From: JBBIIC01 sp037446725
GTDB taxonomy: Bacteria > Actinomycetota > Coriobacteriia > Anaerosomatales > SLCP01
Length of the DNA: 51,301 nucleotides
Direction of reading: 5' to 3'
NCBI GenBank assembly: GCA_037446725.1
Contig: JBBIIC010000016.1
Location: 1 to 51,301 of the forward strand
A program made the translations under genes and the position numbers. The notes beneath the pieces were generated by a model. That model saw nothing but the letters and a program-made list of their open reading frames with translations. It did no database searches and was not told the origin of the DNA. Positions 51,001 through 51,301 of the stretch are shown here, piece after piece. Every line of letters starts with the position of its first letter. Position 1 is the first letter of the stretch.

Positions 51001-51301
51001 TTGCCTCGCATGGAGGGCCACGGCGTCGGACCACGCGCCCACAACGGGCCCCCGCTCGCAGGACATGGCGCCGAAGCGGTCCGAAACGCCCTCGCGAAGT
51101 CCATCAGCACCCTGCCTGAGCAGTTGCGACGCTCGCTCACGTGGGACCAAAGTGCGGAGATGGCCCAGCACGCGAAGCTCCGCATCGACACAGGCGTGGA
51201 GATCTACTTGTGTGACCCGCGAAGCCCGCGTTAACGCGGGACGAACGAGAACACCAACGGGTTGCTCCGTCAGTGTTTCCCGAAGGGGGCGGACGTGAGC
51301 A
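51001..51301 (+). pseudogene. IS30-family transposase remnant with in-frame stop
   Basis: The frame reads LPRMEGHGVGPRAHNGPPLA, GHGAEAVRNALAKSISTLPE, QLRRSLTWDQSAEMAQHAKL, IDTGVEIYLCDPRSP, then a TAA (51232-51234) where IS30 proteins have Trp-Gln, then RGTNENTNGLLRQCFPKGAD at the window edge. WDQ and the TNEN-region Glu belong to the DDE catalytic set. The N-terminal HTH half is missing upstream. Terminal repeats, if any, lie outside the window. Confidence 0.82.

Noticed and set aside
51232..51234. In-frame TAA of the IS30 fragment as a recoded codon
   Set aside because: TAA is not a selenocysteine or pyrrolysine codon, and the fragment is N-truncated anyway.

Overview
The window comes from a high-GC Gram-positive anaerobe, most likely an actinobacterium of the Coriobacteriia or a related lineage. 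This is an inference from gene content: 2-oxoacid:ferredoxin oxidoreductase, a CODH-type partner gene, PerR with rubrerythrin, an LPXTG surface protein, frequent GTG starts and GGAGG ribosome sites. No rRNA, tRNA, CRISPR array or intact mobile element was found. A run of 100 N (32736-32835) marks a scaffold gap.

The main find lies at 1303-2977: arsR-hgcA-hgcB, a compact operon for mercury methylation. HgcA carries the diagnostic cap-helix motif NVWCAAGK and a membrane domain. HgcB carries two 4Fe-4S motifs (including CIECGAC), the invariant Cys73 and a Cys-x-Cys end. The operon closes with a strong hairpin facing rubrerythrin, which is preceded by a PerR box and perR.

Region by region: 1-1094 redox genes (porA-like); 1303-4244 hgcAB and peroxide defence; 4349-13307 housekeeping metabolism (hisG, purB, gltA, hisF) with regulators; 13406-16012 plsY and a MacB-like ABC exporter; 16054-25822 Fe-S, ACT, Fic, DUF362, AKR, Ogt, antiporter and regulators; 25959-28565 a large GAF/PAS/SpoIIE phosphatase; 28633-34252 a copper cluster (DUF7282 protein, CopA, cupredoxin, SafE-cupredoxin fusion, Cys-containing secreted protein); 34378-37023 DUF427, LPXTG protein and methionine sulfoxide reductases; 37029-41330 a TIGR00300 enzyme, a dead purE, a radical SAM enzyme and purD; 41488-48778 small regulators, a TipA-like regulator with a textbook MerR-type promoter, macro domain, DusB, ABC-2 exporter and a lipase; 48929-51301 a degraded stretch ending in an IS30 remnant.

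The second notable gene is msrA (36223-37023). Its catalytic cysteine codon is an in-frame UGA followed at the right distance by a SECIS-like hairpin, so it probably encodes a selenoprotein, followed by msrB. The third theme is gene decay. Remnants of TspO, TetR, DUF2277, PurE, DUF1697, GNAT and IS30 transposase lie between intact genes, several beginning right at the stop codon of the intact neighbour.
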